A stretch of DNA of 64,000 nucleotides from Candidatus Rifleibacteriota bacterium (GTDB lineage Bacteria > Muiribacteriota > Ozemobacteria > Ozemobacterales > Ozemobacteraceae). Under the pieces are notes generated by a model. That model made no database searches. It was not told where the DNA came from and saw only the letters and a program-made list of their open reading frames with translations. A program made the position numbers and the translations under genes. The stretch is from the NCBI GenBank assembly GCA_015233155.1, contig JADFYG010000033.1, positions 1,093 to 65,092 of the forward strand. Reading direction: 5' to 3'. Positions 16,177-25,705 of this stretch are shown here, piece by piece. The first letter of the stretch is position 1. Every line of letters starts with the position of its first letter.

Positions 16177-17082
16177 TTAATCCTGCCTTGGCATATCAGA
16201 GGATGGGTCTTGAATGCGAGTGGTAAAAGCAATAGTGGCGGTGAGGTTGGCGCCAAGCAAAATGACCAGACTGTAGAGATACATCCAGAACATGAACCCA
16301 GCCACGGCGCCCATGCCACCATATACATTCCGCAGGCCCTCGGCTCCGAGAAAAAAATACCAGTAAACGAAGGCCACTTTGGTAAATTCTCCGACGATTG
16401 TTGAAAACAGTGCTCCCCATGCTGCTTCCCGCCAGTAAACCCGCGTATTTGGAATGAATCTGTACATCAGAATAAAAACGGTGAATGTGAAAAGCATCGG
16501 AATAAGCCAGATCAGAAACCCCGTGGAATTCTTTTCAAAAGGCATGAGAATTTGAAGAATTGATTGTTGGGAAAACCAGCCGTGATAAAATTGCAGGGCG
16601 GTCGTCAAGAACAGCGTAACGCCCAGCAAAATGGTAAGAGAAACGATCATAATGACTGCAATCACTCTCTCAAGAAGAAAGTGACGCGAATTTGCCTGAT
16701 GCCAGGCCTGATTGATGTTTTGAACGAGGCCGGCAAAAACGCCAGTGGCCGACCAAAGCAGGGCACCGAATCCCAATAAACCACCCAGGGTCCAGAAAGA
16801 GGTCCCCTTGATCAGAATCAGTTGATCCATGGTGGCTTTCAGCAGGTCCTCGGAGGTGGGCAGAAATTCACGCGTAAAATTTATTATTTTGCCATAGATT
16901 TCCGGATTTCCAAATAAAGTGGCGGAAGGAACTATGACCAATACCAACAATGGGAACAGGGAAAACAAAGCGTAATAGGCAATCGCCGCCGCCGCTTCCG
17001 AGCCCTCCACTTCTGAGAAACGTTGCCAGGTGGCCCACCCAAGAGCCGCAATATATTTTACGCCCCGCCAAAAACTCTTCAC
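16177..17082 (-). CDS. YihY/BrkB-family inner-membrane protein
   Basis: This 301-residue protein has about six hydrophobic segments and the family signature near the start (SEAAAAIAYYALFSLFPLLVLVI). YihY proteins are inner-membrane proteins of unsettled function, once misnamed ribonuclease BN. A GTG start at 17082 has GGAGG 6-7 bases upstream. It lies 24 bases after the eutBC-like gene, so the two are probably co-transcribed, though no functional link is known. Confidence 0.9.
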   Translation of the reverse strand: MKSFWRGVKYIAALGWATWQRFSEVEGSEAAAAIAYYALFSLFPLLVLVIVPSATLFGNPEIYGKIINFTREFLPTSEDLLKATMDQLILIKGTSFWTLGGLLGFGALLWSATGVFAGLVQNINQAWHQANSRHFLLERVIAVIMIVSLTILLGVTLFLTTALQFYHGWFSQQSILQILMPFEKNSTGFLIWLIPMLFTFTVFILMYRFIPNTRVYWREAAWGALFSTIVGEFTKVAFVYWYFFLGAEGLRNVYGGMGAVAGFMFWMYLYSLVILLGANLTATIAFTTRIQDPSSDMPRQD

Positions 17083-17106
17083 GCCCAGCCTCCGATAGCC
17101 GCCCCC

Positions 17107-19392
17107 CTACATTTTCTTGCCCATTTTCATCATGGACATGATCATGCTGAGCGTCTCTTTTGCTGCATCAACCGGCGAATAGGCTGTATCGGAAATGCCG
17201 CTGATCACCATGGATATATCATGGTCCACCGTCTTTTTTGCCCAGACACCCGCCTTGGGGCCGGTCAGATAGACTGAATAATTTCGATGCTCGGTACCCG
17301 GCCTTTCCCCGATAACATGCACAATAATTCTGGGTTTCTCCGGATCAGACTTGCCGAACAGAATACTCCCTATTTCATACCCCGCTCTTACTCGACCTGA
17401 TTTCACCACAATGTATTTCTCGCTGGCAGTCAACCCTGATTTTGACAATTCCTCGCGAATCGTCTTTAAATAGGGCGCAAGATGCCCCTCGTCCATGATT
17501 GCGCGACCATTCAAACCGTCCGAAATGACGATCTGGACATCGGGGATCTTGTCGCCCCAAGAGTCACGAAGTTTTTCAACGGCGGCGGTGGCTTCGGAGT
17601 TGAGCTTCTCCCCGGATTCGGGATGAGCAACATAATCTTCACGATCTTTTGAGTTCGTGGAAATAAAAACGGAATTCGGGAGCGTTTTCAAAAACTCAGG
17701 AGTGAACTCCGTCCAGATGCACATCTTCGCATCGTCGTAAAGTTTCTGAACTTTTGCCGCCAGTTCCGGCTGAAGATCCCACAGTTTTTTTCCATGACCG
17801 CGAGCAATGAAGCATCCTCGGGCCTCAACGCGCTTGATAATTGCTTCGCCTTCAGCATAGATCTCTTCGCGTGAGCGTTTATCGCCTTTGGCCAGACGAT
17901 ACTGATAATAAACCCAGACAGGATCTCCGAAATGTTCTGTGTATCTGTTCTGCTGGTCTACGATCTGTATGCGCTTGAAAAAATCCTGCATGGCATCATT
18001 GACTTTGTATCCGAATTTCTCCCGCAACCGCACGTGATCCTGAAAAGCTGTGGTCAGATAGCTCAGCATCGGGTCATTTTTGGTTGGAAGGCCCATGAGA
18101 TAGGCCGGATTTGCGGGCATAATCTGATCCATGCACCAGTCCAGGTCTTCCAGGCTGATGGGCATGTGCAATGTAGAGCATATATCCAGGCCAAGGCACA
18201 ATCCATGGAGTTTTCCCATGACAATATCTTCAAGACAACAGCGGACCAATTGTTCCCGACACTTGAACACCTCGGGGCCGATAAAGCCGGCAACGTCATT
18301 GGTGTGCTGCCACATGCGTCCCTGGGGCGCCACCTTGGCTATGTCCTTCTTTAATGCCCGGGAAAAGCCATACTTTCTGGATTCATGAATGACCATGTCA
18401 AAACCGTGACCAGCGCCATTCGTGAAGTCAGCTCCCTGGCCGGTTTCAAAATACATGCCAAATGAGCCGACACGCATGGATGCATAGTTTCGCATTTTTT
18501 CAACCGTAACATCAAAGGTCTGATTGGCATCATCGCAACTGGCAAGACTTTGAAACCAAAGAGCTGTCGAGCCCGGGTATTTCTTCTCTACCTCGTTCTG
18601 CTTGTCAATATGGGATAAAACACACCAGGGAATTACATCCTGCAAACCAAAAGTAACGATAATGTCCTTGAGGGCTTCTTCTATGTTTTTCAGATCGTCA
18701 ATGGAGCCGGAAACCGGATTGGTGCCAAGAACGACGTCTCCGGTTCCATAGCACCATCCGTCGAAGACCTGCCAAACGATGTCTTCCGGGTTGTCTGTAG
18801 GGGAATTCGGCTGAAGACGGGCTCCCATATAGCCTTTGGCGCCGATTTTGCTACCGGGCAGGGGGTTGAAGATTTTCTGGCCAACCACCGTTAATTCAGA
18901 ATTATTCATGAGCTTAACCACGCAACCTATTACGTCACTATCCAGTCCCGGCATTATTTCTCTGATTTCAGTTTCAGTTTTGGTCAGCAGAAACTGTTCA
19001 AGCTCTCCAAGAGTCCAGTTTTTGATCTTTTCATAAGCGGCAGTATCAGTTGTTTCCCAAATGAATTTCTGAACTTTGTCTTCGAGCATCGGATGCTCAT
19101 GAATAACGTTGATTTTTGTGTTTGTCAGCAGCATCCAGGCATGAATGCGGCTGGCGTCATCCTGGGCGGCCACCCCTACGGTTTCATCACCTTCCTTGAA
19201 ATAGTTGCCAGCGCCGATGACCTGACGATACAAGGTCTGATCGAAGTTCCCCTTCGTTCGCTGCACGTACTGCAACACGTCTTCGCCATTCCTGGGCAGA
19301 TCAATGGCAACTGCCCATACTGAAGAAATACCCAGGAAAATCCCAAGACAAGCCATTCTGACGGAAGAAGAAAAACAAAATGAATCCCTCAC
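17107..19392 (-). CDS. eutBC: Fused ethanolamine ammonia-lyase EutB-EutC with signal peptide
   Basis: One 761-residue chain carries both subunits of the B12-dependent lyase that splits ethanolamine to acetaldehyde and ammonia. Residues ~30-480 match EutB (NPVSGSIDDLKNIEEALKDI, GQGADFTNGAGHGFDM), and ~500-745 match EutC (VQIVISDGLNGRAIMDEGHL, VGRVRAGYEIGSILFG-like segment, HVIGERPGTEHRNYSVY). The start is the GTG at 19392 with AAAGGGGG upstream, giving the N-terminus RDSFCFSSSVRMACLGIFLGISSVWA, a convincing signal peptide. Subunit genes are normally separate and cytosolic or in microcompartments. No other eut gene and no cobalamin riboswitch was seen nearby. Family assignment is firm; export and activity are inferred. 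Confidence 0.88.
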   Translation of the reverse strand: MRDSFCFSSSVRMACLGIFLGISSVWAVAIDLPRNGEDVLQYVQRTKGNFDQTLYRQVIGAGNYFKEGDETVGVAAQDDASRIHAWMLLTNTKINVIHEHPMLEDKVQKFIWETTDTAAYEKIKNWTLGELEQFLLTKTETEIREIMPGLDSDVIGCVVKLMNNSELTVVGQKIFNPLPGSKIGAKGYMGARLQPNSPTDNPEDIVWQVFDGWCYGTGDVVLGTNPVSGSIDDLKNIEEALKDIIVTFGLQDVIPWCVLSHIDKQNEVEKKYPGSTALWFQSLASCDDANQTFDVTVEKMRNYASMRVGSFGMYFETGQGADFTNGAGHGFDMVIHESRKYGFSRALKKDIAKVAPQGRMWQHTNDVAGFIGPEVFKCREQLVRCCLEDIVMGKLHGLCLGLDICSTLHMPISLEDLDWCMDQIMPANPAYLMGLPTKNDPMLSYLTTAFQDHVRLREKFGYKVNDAMQDFFKRIQIVDQQNRYTEHFGDPVWVYYQYRLAKGDKRSREEIYAEGEAIIKRVEARGCFIARGHGKKLWDLQPELAAKVQKLYDDAKMCIWTEFTPEFLKTLPNSVFISTNSKDREDYVAHPESGEKLNSEATAAVEKLRDSWGDKIPDVQIVISDGLNGRAIMDEGHLAPYLKTIREELSKSGLTASEKYIVVKSGRVRAGYEIGSILFGKSDPEKPRIIVHVIGERPGTEHRNYSVYLTGPKAGVWAKKTVDHDISMVISGISDTAYSPVDAAKETLSMIMSMMKMGKKM

Positions 19393-19593
19393 GACAGATC
19401 CCCCTTTGATCTTTAATAACCTGTTCATCTGAGTTTGAATCATGCACCGCAGGAGCATGAAACGCCGGCCCCAAAAAACAAAATTCTATATGCCTATATC
19501 CGAATAAGATCCCCATTTTTCATGCGGTCAGTATATCAGCCATTCTGAAAAAATCAATCAACTTGAAGTGCTGCCGGCAATTCTCCGTGGATT

Positions 19594-20451
19594 TTACCAG
19601 GCGGCAAGTGCGAGAAGAATACCGATTCCGAGCCAGGAATTCCAGAGTCTGAAAAACCGTCTGCCATAATTATTCAGGCTGCTGATCGTGGTTGCAAGAA
19701 AGAACATGATTATTGCGAACTGAACCCACTGAATCCAAAATCGAATCAATTCCGGAATATTTCCGCCGGCCTGGATTGCCGCAAAAAAGCAGAAAAACAT
19801 GCTAACCAAAGTGGTCAGCACCACTCCAGACTTTCCAAGATATTTATACAAATTCGATTTCGCTGATATTTCATAATCTCCGGAATATGCAATTAATAGA
19901 AGCCCAAAATGGGCAATCTGCCAGAAATAGGCAAATCCGAGCCCTATCCAGAGAGAATAACTGAAAATTTCTCCACCACCTGCAATCCATCCCATAAGGG
20001 GCGGGAGACAACCGGCTATTGCACCGAAAAAAATGGCAAAAGGAGTTCTGGATTTTAGCGGAGTGTATCCAAAATTATAGATAAGCAAGCCGACAATACC
20101 AATTAAAGTAATCACGGCTGATTGGAAAACCATGAGCAATAAAAGCCCAAAGCAAATCATGGCCAAGGCCGAATGAAAAACAAAGGCCGGACTGACTTTC
20201 CTGGCCGGCAAGGGGCGATTTCTCGTTCTGGCCATTTCCTGATCGTCAGCGCGTTCCTGAAACTGATTCAAAGCCGAACAACCTGCAGCAAGAAAAAAAA
20301 CGCCGAGAAAAATGCTGAATTCAAGAGTCATATTGCCGGGATGGGGGATGATCCTGCTTCCTGCGGCAAGAAATCCAAGAAGAGCTGAAAGCGCGATGGG
20401 CAATGAAGAAGATATTTTAATAATTATGCCGAATACATAAACAAATTTCAT
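19594..20451 (-). CDS. ctaB: Protoheme IX farnesyltransferase-like UbiA protein
   Basis: This 285-residue UbiA-superfamily prenyltransferase has the first Asp-rich motif in NQFQERADDQEMARTRNRPLP and about seven to nine membrane segments. Heme O synthase farnesylates heme b for heme-copper oxidases, and its place directly downstream of coxB supports that role. The second motif is weak: YSGDYEISAKSNLYKYLG replaces the usual region. The ATG at 20451 has AGAGG upstream; a GTG at 20472 is possible. Another UbiA activity cannot be excluded. Confidence 0.8.
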   Translation of the reverse strand: MKFVYVFGIIIKISSSLPIALSALLGFLAAGSRIIPHPGNMTLEFSIFLGVFFLAAGCSALNQFQERADDQEMARTRNRPLPARKVSPAFVFHSALAMICFGLLLLMVFQSAVITLIGIVGLLIYNFGYTPLKSRTPFAIFFGAIAGCLPPLMGWIAGGGEIFSYSLWIGLGFAYFWQIAHFGLLLIAYSGDYEISAKSNLYKYLGKSGVVLTTLVSMFFCFFAAIQAGGNIPELIRFWIQWVQFAIIMFFLATTISSLNNYGRRFFRLWNSWLGIGILLALAAW

Positions 20452-20478
20452 TGCGCCTCTGTATAAATCCACGGGCCA

Positions 20479-21390
20479 TTAAGGCAGGCTTTTTAGACAG
20501 TTGATTATAGTATTCAGATCTTCAGGGGAAATATCCATTGGTGGCGGCATAAGATCAGGAAAGCCTTTTACGATTTCCGCCTTTGGATCGAGAATCGAGC
20601 GTCTCAAATACGCTTCATCAGCAGTGAGTGATTCTTCCTGGCCACCCTTGATCACAAATGTCTTGCGGCCAAAAATACCTTTGAACGTGGGCCCTGCCTT
20701 CACGCTTCCATCAAGAGAGTGACAGCCGAGACAACCCTTGTCAAAGAGAATCTTTTGCGGTCCGGTGGCGACCACGGCTCCGGGTGTGGTGAAATCATTT
20801 ACCCACTCATCGAATTCAGTCTGAGTGGCGACGACCACTTTCGCGGACATATCCGCATGTTTGAGGCCGCAATACTCCGCGCAAAAAACTGTAAATTCCC
20901 CGGTTTTCATGGGGAGAAACCATGTATATGTCTCTCTTCCCGGAAGAGCGTCCATCTTTATGCGATAGGCCGGCATATAAAAACTATGAATGACATCAAG
21001 GGATTGAAGAATTATCTTGATAGGTTTCCCCTGCGGAACCCACAGGGTGTCAGCTATTTTTCCGTTCGGATATTCAAAATTCCATGCCCACATCCTGGCA
21101 GTGGTCTTTATCGGATAAGCGCCAACAGGCACGGTGCGGGCGGCTTTGAAACCAGTCCAGCCGGAAACAAACATTCCCGATACCAAAATAACAGGGATTA
21201 TTGTCCAGACAAACTCAAGGAGCAGATTTCCTTCTATGGGGTCGGGGTCAGGATTTCGTGTATGGTGATACCTGAAAAGAAAATAAATGCTCAGCCCGCT
21301 GATTCCAAGCAGAATAAAAGCGGAGATGCTGAAAATAATCAAAAACGTATGGTCAATTTGTTCCATTGGATTGAGAATCTGTGGAATCAT
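20479..21390 (-). CDS. coxB: Cytochrome c oxidase subunit II with fused cytochrome c
   Basis: This 303-residue subunit has two N-terminal membrane segments, a cupredoxin domain with the CuA site (FCAEYCGLKHADM), and a C-terminal cytochrome c domain with CLGCHS at about residue 232 and a later methionine (FPDLMPPPMD) as candidate axial ligand. This is the caa3 arrangement, in which electrons enter through the fused cytochrome. It follows CoxA, CoxC and CoxD genes on the same strand, with a six-base gap to the last. Confidence 0.95.
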   Translation of the reverse strand: MIPQILNPMEQIDHTFLIIFSISAFILLGISGLSIYFLFRYHHTRNPDPDPIEGNLLLEFVWTIIPVILVSGMFVSGWTGFKAARTVPVGAYPIKTTARMWAWNFEYPNGKIADTLWVPQGKPIKIILQSLDVIHSFYMPAYRIKMDALPGRETYTWFLPMKTGEFTVFCAEYCGLKHADMSAKVVVATQTEFDEWVNDFTTPGAVVATGPQKILFDKGCLGCHSLDGSVKAGPTFKGIFGRKTFVIKGGQEESLTADEAYLRRSILDPKAEIVKGFPDLMPPPMDISPEDLNTIINCLKSLP

Positions 21391-21396
21391 CGTTTC

Positions 21397-21675
21397 TTAC
21401 CGGTACAAAACGTCAAAAAATGTTAAGCCAATGAAAATGGCCAGGACAATCAGTGCCACCAGAAAAGCATATTTTATAAAGGACTGTTCATCCTTGAGAT
21501 GCATGAAAAAAAGAAGGACCAGACTTCCTTTTATTGTCGCAATTGTCAATGCAATCCAGATAGCCGGGTGACCGAGCTGCAGCGTTGAGCAGAATACCGT
21601 CAGCGCGGTTAAACAAAGCAGAATGATCCAGATAAATACATACGACATATAAGACTTGTTCAAATTATCCGTCAT
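21397..21675 (-). CDS. Cytochrome c oxidase small subunit IV
   Basis: This 92-residue membrane protein has three hydrophobic helices. The block LGHPAIWIALTIATIKGSLVLLFFMHLKDE is the signature of the prokaryotic subunit IV family (CoxD/CtaF/CyoD-like). It stabilises the oxidase core. The start overlaps the coxC stop by four bases (ATGA). Confidence 0.88.
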   Translation of the reverse strand: MTDNLNKSYMSYVFIWIILLCLTALTVFCSTLQLGHPAIWIALTIATIKGSLVLLFFMHLKDEQSFIKYAFLVALIVLAIFIGLTFFDVLYR

Positions 21676-22265
21676 GGGACCACCAGATAAAACAGGGGAA
21701 ATATGTAAATCCAGATCAGATCAACCAGGTGCCAGTAAAGCCCGGAATTTTCAAGGCTCACGTAATCATTGGAACTTGTTTTTCCGGAGTATACAGACCA
21801 CGTAATAATGCCGAGAACGATCGCCCCGATGATGATATGAATTGCATGAAGGCCTGTAATAGTAAAGTAGAGATTGAAAAAAACTATTTCGCCTTTCGGC
21901 TTTGCAAGCAGTGTCGGAGTGTTAGGAAAAAGCCCGTGGTGGTATTTTTCCGACCATTCAACTGATTTTACCCCGAGGAATATCCCTGCACAGGCTATTG
22001 TGGCAAGCAAAAAGGCCACGGTGTGCCGAGGTTTGTTATTTCGGATTCCGGCAACCGCAAGAACGACAAACAGGCTCGAAGTCAACAGAACGACAGTATT
22101 CAAACTTCCCATGATCGTGGAAAGTTCTTTCGAGGCACGGGAGAATTCTGCCGGATACCTATTGGAATAGACGGCATAGAGAAGGAACAAACCGCCAAAA
22201 AGCATGAGTTCCGTAAAAAGAAACAACCACATTCCAAGTCTGGAACCGACAGAATCATTCTGCAT
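21672..22265 (-). CDS. coxC: Cytochrome c oxidase subunit III
   Basis: This 197-residue subunit has five predicted helices, the short bacterial form. Family marks include GMWLFLFTELMLFGGLFLLY and TGLHAIHIIIGAIVLG, then YWHLVDLIWIYIFPLFYL. It forms the lipid-filled oxygen access part of the oxidase. Its start overlaps the end of coxA by 11 bases. Confidence 0.93.
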   Translation of the reverse strand: MQNDSVGSRLGMWLFLFTELMLFGGLFLLYAVYSNRYPAEFSRASKELSTIMGSLNTVVLLTSSLFVVLAVAGIRNNKPRHTVAFLLATIACAGIFLGVKSVEWSEKYHHGLFPNTPTLLAKPKGEIVFFNLYFTITGLHAIHIIIGAIVLGIITWSVYSGKTSSNDYVSLENSGLYWHLVDLIWIYIFPLFYLVVP

Positions 22266-23883
22266 GGGGTGCTTTTATATCCTTGAAATCATAAGGTGAG
22301 CGAGTGAGAACCGGCTCTCCCTCAAAATTTTCGGCCGGAGGCGGGGAAGAAACGGTCCACTCGAGAGTTGCTCCTCCCCATGGATTGTCTCCAGCCTTTT
22401 CACCGTAACGCATACCATAAAACAGATTGATGACCATCATTATGATACCAGCGGCTAGAATCCAGGAGCCCACAGTGGAAATCACCTGCAGGTTTTGAAA
22501 CTCGGGAAGATAATCATAATAACGGCGGGGCATTCCCTGCACGCCCATAATCAACATTGTAAAGTAAAGAAGATTGAACCCTATGAACTTCAAAAACAGT
22601 GCGGCCGTTGCCCATTCATAGTTGTAAAGTCTGCCAAACATCTTGGGAAGCCAGTAGTGCAGGGCGGCAAAAAAACCGAAAATTGCTCCCCCGAACACCA
22701 CATAATGAAAATGGCCGACAACGAAATATGTGTCGTGAACATGCATGTCAGTACCCGCTGAACCTAAAATCAATCCTTGAAGGCCACCCAAAGAAAAAAG
22801 AAAGATAAAAGCGAGCGCATAAAGTAGTGGCGGGCCTAAATAAATCGAACCTTTGTACAATGTGGCCGTCCAGTTGAAAACTTTTATTGCGCTCGGAATC
22901 GCCACGACGAAAGTCAGAAACGAAAATACCATGACCGCTGTATCGCTGATTCCAGCAACAAACATATGGTGCGCCCATACCATTGAGCCGGCAGTGGCGA
23001 TCACAAAACCGCTGAAGACAATGGCGCGGTATCCGAAGGCGGGTTTTCTGGCAAAAACCGGAACGATCTCAGAGATTACGCCCATCGCGGGAAGAATCAT
23101 GATATAAACAGCCGGATGTGAATAGATCCAAAAAAGATGCTGGTACAACAGCGGATCGCCGCCCTTGGTCGGATCGAAAAGGCCTAAACCGATCACTCGC
23201 TCAAGGATGATCAAAAGCAGGGTAATAGCAAGAATCGGAGTCACTAAAACCTGAATCCAGGCAGTGAAATAGAGAGACCAGGTAAAAAGCGGCAGCTTCA
23301 TCCACGGCGTTGTTGACGGCTTCAGACGATGTACTGTTGTAATGAAATTCAGTCCGGTCAGAATTCCGGAGAAACCGAGTATGAAAACTCCGAATACCGA
23401 AAGGGTGGTGTTGGATTTCGTCATTGTGCTGAACGGGACGTAGAAGGTCCAGCCTGTATCCGGAGGGCCACCACCAGTGAAAAGGGATATGACGGCTACT
23501 CCGGCCCCGAACATGTAAAGCCACCATGAAAGAAGGTTCAGGCGTGGGAAAAAGACGTCTTTCGCTCCAAGTTGGATAGGCAATATCATATTTCCGAATA
23601 CCGCCGGAATGCTTGGAATGACGACAAGGAAAATCATTATGACCCCATGCACGGTGAATAAGGCATTATATGTTTGAGGCCCCATGATGATTCCGCCGGG
23701 AGCAATGAGTTCGAGGCGCATCAGAAGACCAAGACATAGCCCAACCAGGAAAAAAGTGGAGATGGCAACCAAATACAGGATGCCTATTCGTTTATGATCG
23801 GTGGAAAAAATCCATGACCCCAACCAGGAACGGTCAGGCTGCGGTGCCAAAAAGTTCAGATGATGATTTGATTCCATGGTCAT
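22255..23883 (-). CDS. coxA: Heme-copper oxidase subunit I (A2-like)
   Basis: This 542-residue catalytic subunit reduces O2 to water and pumps protons. Twelve helices are expected. The heme and CuB ligands appear in FTVHGVIMIF, YSHPAVYIM, VWAHHMFVAG and VHDTYFVVGHFHYV. The YSHP sequence replaces the glutamate of the GHPEVY motif, the mark of A2-type oxidases that use Tyr-Ser for proton delivery. The neighbouring caa3-type subunit II fits this class. The ATG overlaps the SCO gene stop as ATGA. Confidence 0.96.
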   Translation of the reverse strand: MTMESNHHLNFLAPQPDRSWLGSWIFSTDHKRIGILYLVAISTFFLVGLCLGLLMRLELIAPGGIIMGPQTYNALFTVHGVIMIFLVVIPSIPAVFGNMILPIQLGAKDVFFPRLNLLSWWLYMFGAGVAVISLFTGGGPPDTGWTFYVPFSTMTKSNTTLSVFGVFILGFSGILTGLNFITTVHRLKPSTTPWMKLPLFTWSLYFTAWIQVLVTPILAITLLLIILERVIGLGLFDPTKGGDPLLYQHLFWIYSHPAVYIMILPAMGVISEIVPVFARKPAFGYRAIVFSGFVIATAGSMVWAHHMFVAGISDTAVMVFSFLTFVVAIPSAIKVFNWTATLYKGSIYLGPPLLYALAFIFLFSLGGLQGLILGSAGTDMHVHDTYFVVGHFHYVVFGGAIFGFFAALHYWLPKMFGRLYNYEWATAALFLKFIGFNLLYFTMLIMGVQGMPRRYYDYLPEFQNLQVISTVGSWILAAGIIMMVINLFYGMRYGEKAGDNPWGGATLEWTVSSPPPAENFEGEPVLTRSPYDFKDIKAPHAE

Positions 23884-24767
23884 TTCTTCTCTTCCCGTTT
23901 CCCGGACTTAAACAGGAAAAATAAAAGCGTAACCACAAGAAGCAGGATAGCCAGCCCGGAGATTCGCATAATGTTTAATACGTACTTCTTTCCCGCCGAA
24001 TCATACGAGAAACAAAAAGTAACTACGGATTTTATGGAAAATCCCACTCTGTTTTCAGCGGCTTCCGTTAATGCCAGAGTAACATTCAGAGGCAGGAATT
24101 GTGTTCCGTGCAGATACCGGACAATTTTGCCCTCGGAAGAAACGAATATCAAAGCAGCCGGATGCACAATCGAACCGTCTACCCGCGTAAAGTAAAATCC
24201 GGCGGCCTCAGTGACTGCCTTAATATTCTCTTTTGAGCCAAAAAGGAATTTCCAGGCGGAATCCGGAAATTTTCCGCCAACAAGATTATTGAAAAATTCA
24301 TTCTTCTTTTTGCCGGCTGTGGTGGCATCATCTAACTCGTCAATGCTTATGGAAAGAACATTGTAATCCTGACCGGGTTTCAATGTGATTTTATTTATCG
24401 CCTCGGCAATGCTTCCTTGTACAAGGTTGCAGACTACGGGGCATCGATAAAAAACGAATGCTATGATCGTAGGCTTGGTGATTCGTTCTCTTAAAGTCTT
24501 TGTAGCGCCGGTTTCATCCGTAAATGAAAGATCCAGGGGAAGAATAGCTCCAAGTTTTTCATCAACTCCAGGCTGAACCGCTTTTTCGTTTACGGACGAA
24601 ACCAGTTTCGCCGTCTCCGTGGCTGTGCGGCAACACGCCGGAAGAGATGCAATCTCAGAACCCGGAGTTTGTCCTTCCACAGCACCTTGCCCGATATTTG
24701 CCATGATGAAAAGACAAATAAAAGCATTTCTTAATAATTTGAGGGACTTGCAATATTCACGAAACAT
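23880..24767 (-). CDS. SCO1/SenC-type copper chaperone
   Basis: This protein of about 295 residues delivers copper to the CuA site of subunit II. It has a signal-peptide-like start (LLRNAFICLFIMANIGQG), a thioredoxin fold with the copper motif FYRCPVVCN, the distal histidine in GSIVHPAALIFV, and a C-terminal membrane anchor (ISGLAILLLVVTLLFFLF). The ATG at 24767 is preferred because longer forms read through a REP-like palindrome, but it lacks a clear ribosome-binding site. The stop overlaps coxA. Confidence 0.88.
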   Translation of the reverse strand: MFREYCKSLKLLRNAFICLFIMANIGQGAVEGQTPGSEIASLPACCRTATETAKLVSSVNEKAVQPGVDEKLGAILPLDLSFTDETGATKTLRERITKPTIIAFVFYRCPVVCNLVQGSIAEAINKITLKPGQDYNVLSISIDELDDATTAGKKKNEFFNNLVGGKFPDSAWKFLFGSKENIKAVTEAAGFYFTRVDGSIVHPAALIFVSSEGKIVRYLHGTQFLPLNVTLALTEAAENRVGFSIKSVVTFCFSYDSAGKKYVLNIMRISGLAILLLVVTLLFFLFKSGKREEKK

Positions 24768-24774
24768 CACGCAA

Positions 24775-24795
24775 GGGCGGGTTTGAAACCCGCCC
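24775..24795. repeat. REP-like perfect palindrome
   Basis: GGGCGGGTTT-G-AAACCCGCCC is a perfect 10-bp inverted repeat around one base, followed by GTACAA. It lies in the 116-base gap between the pentaheme cytochrome gene and the SCO gene. It resembles the imperfect element at 11537-11559. Confidence 0.6.
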
Positions 24796-24883
24796 GTACA
24801 AATGGAGGATGCGTATTCTCTCATGATTGCCATATAATTTTGCAAGTTGCTCAATTTAATAGTCATTATTCGCATCATTGATA

Positions 24884-25705
24884 CTATTGTGACTTGTTTT
24901 CAGGATCATCAAAACTTTTCCTGAAAAAGTGCAGAATCAAAGCCAATGCAAATATTATGCTGATGGCCAAAACTCCAATTTTCTCTCGTGATGACTTTTC
25001 TCTGTCTATCAGGAGATGGCTGGCTTCAGCCTTATCAAGACCGGGTTTAATTTTGGCAATCGATTCCTTGACTTTGACTATGTTCACTTCATGTATTACT
25101 GAGTGCAAGTCGTTTCTGGATGAAAAAATCCCCTTTTCAACTCCCTCAACATCGAAACCCTCCATTTTCAAAACGCTGTTTTTTTTCTGTAGAGTATCAA
25201 TGAGGTCCTCGGTTTCCTTGAAAGCATTCTTCAATATCCTGGAGCCCTCATAAGAGTGGCATTTTGAACAAAGCTGTTCATTTATTATTTCGATAGACGC
25301 CTTCTTGGCGGCATGACTCCCGTGGCAATCAATGCAGACAGGACCACTGGCCAAATCGGCTTTCCCATGGGCGCTGGCAAGATAATTCTCAAGAACTCCA
25401 ACGTGGCACTTGCCGCAAAATTTCGGAATATCAGCCCGCTTGGGAGCCCCCAGAAAGCCACGGGAGGGACTCATTGCATTTACGGCATCACTTGGGTCGC
25501 CACCATGGCAAGAATTACAAAATACTCCATTTTCGGCATGAATACTTGTCTTCCATAAATTGACAGGCGCAAGTGCCCGCCCCGTTTGTGTGCTGTGGCA
25601 ATCGATACACACAATTGCACAAATGGAATCAGTAAAAAATACGGTCATGAAAAGAACGGCCAGAATCAGATGTATCAGACGCCTGCTTCTTTGGTATTTT
25701 TTCAC
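24884..25705 (-). CDS. Membrane-anchored pentaheme cytochrome c
   Basis: This 273-residue protein has an N-terminal signal/anchor (LIHLILAVLFMTVFFTDSICA), five CxxCH heme sites (CIDCH, CNSCH, CGKCH, CIDCH, CSKCH), a helical stretch and a C-terminal membrane helix (IGVLAISIIFALALILHFF). The start is the GTG at 25705, which overlaps the cytochrome b stop as GTGA; the 70 upstream residues in the ORF track are a shadow of cytochrome b. It occupies the cytochrome c1 position after Rieske and cytochrome b, so it probably carries electrons from the bc complex to the oxidase. Confidence 0.88.
   Translation of the reverse strand: MKKYQRSRRLIHLILAVLFMTVFFTDSICAIVCIDCHSTQTGRALAPVNLWKTSIHAENGVFCNSCHGGDPSDAVNAMSPSRGFLGAPKRADIPKFCGKCHVGVLENYLASAHGKADLASGPVCIDCHGSHAAKKASIEIINEQLCSKCHSYEGSRILKNAFKETEDLIDTLQKKNSVLKMEGFDVEGVEKGIFSSRNDLHSVIHEVNIVKVKESIAKIKPGLDKAEASHLLIDREKSSREKIGVLAISIIFALALILHFFRKSFDDPENKSQ

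Noticed and set aside
19393-19593. Cobalamin riboswitch upstream of the eutBC fusion
   Set aside because: The leader is short and AT-rich and shows no B12-box-like sequence (GCCACTG) or the expected long structured element.
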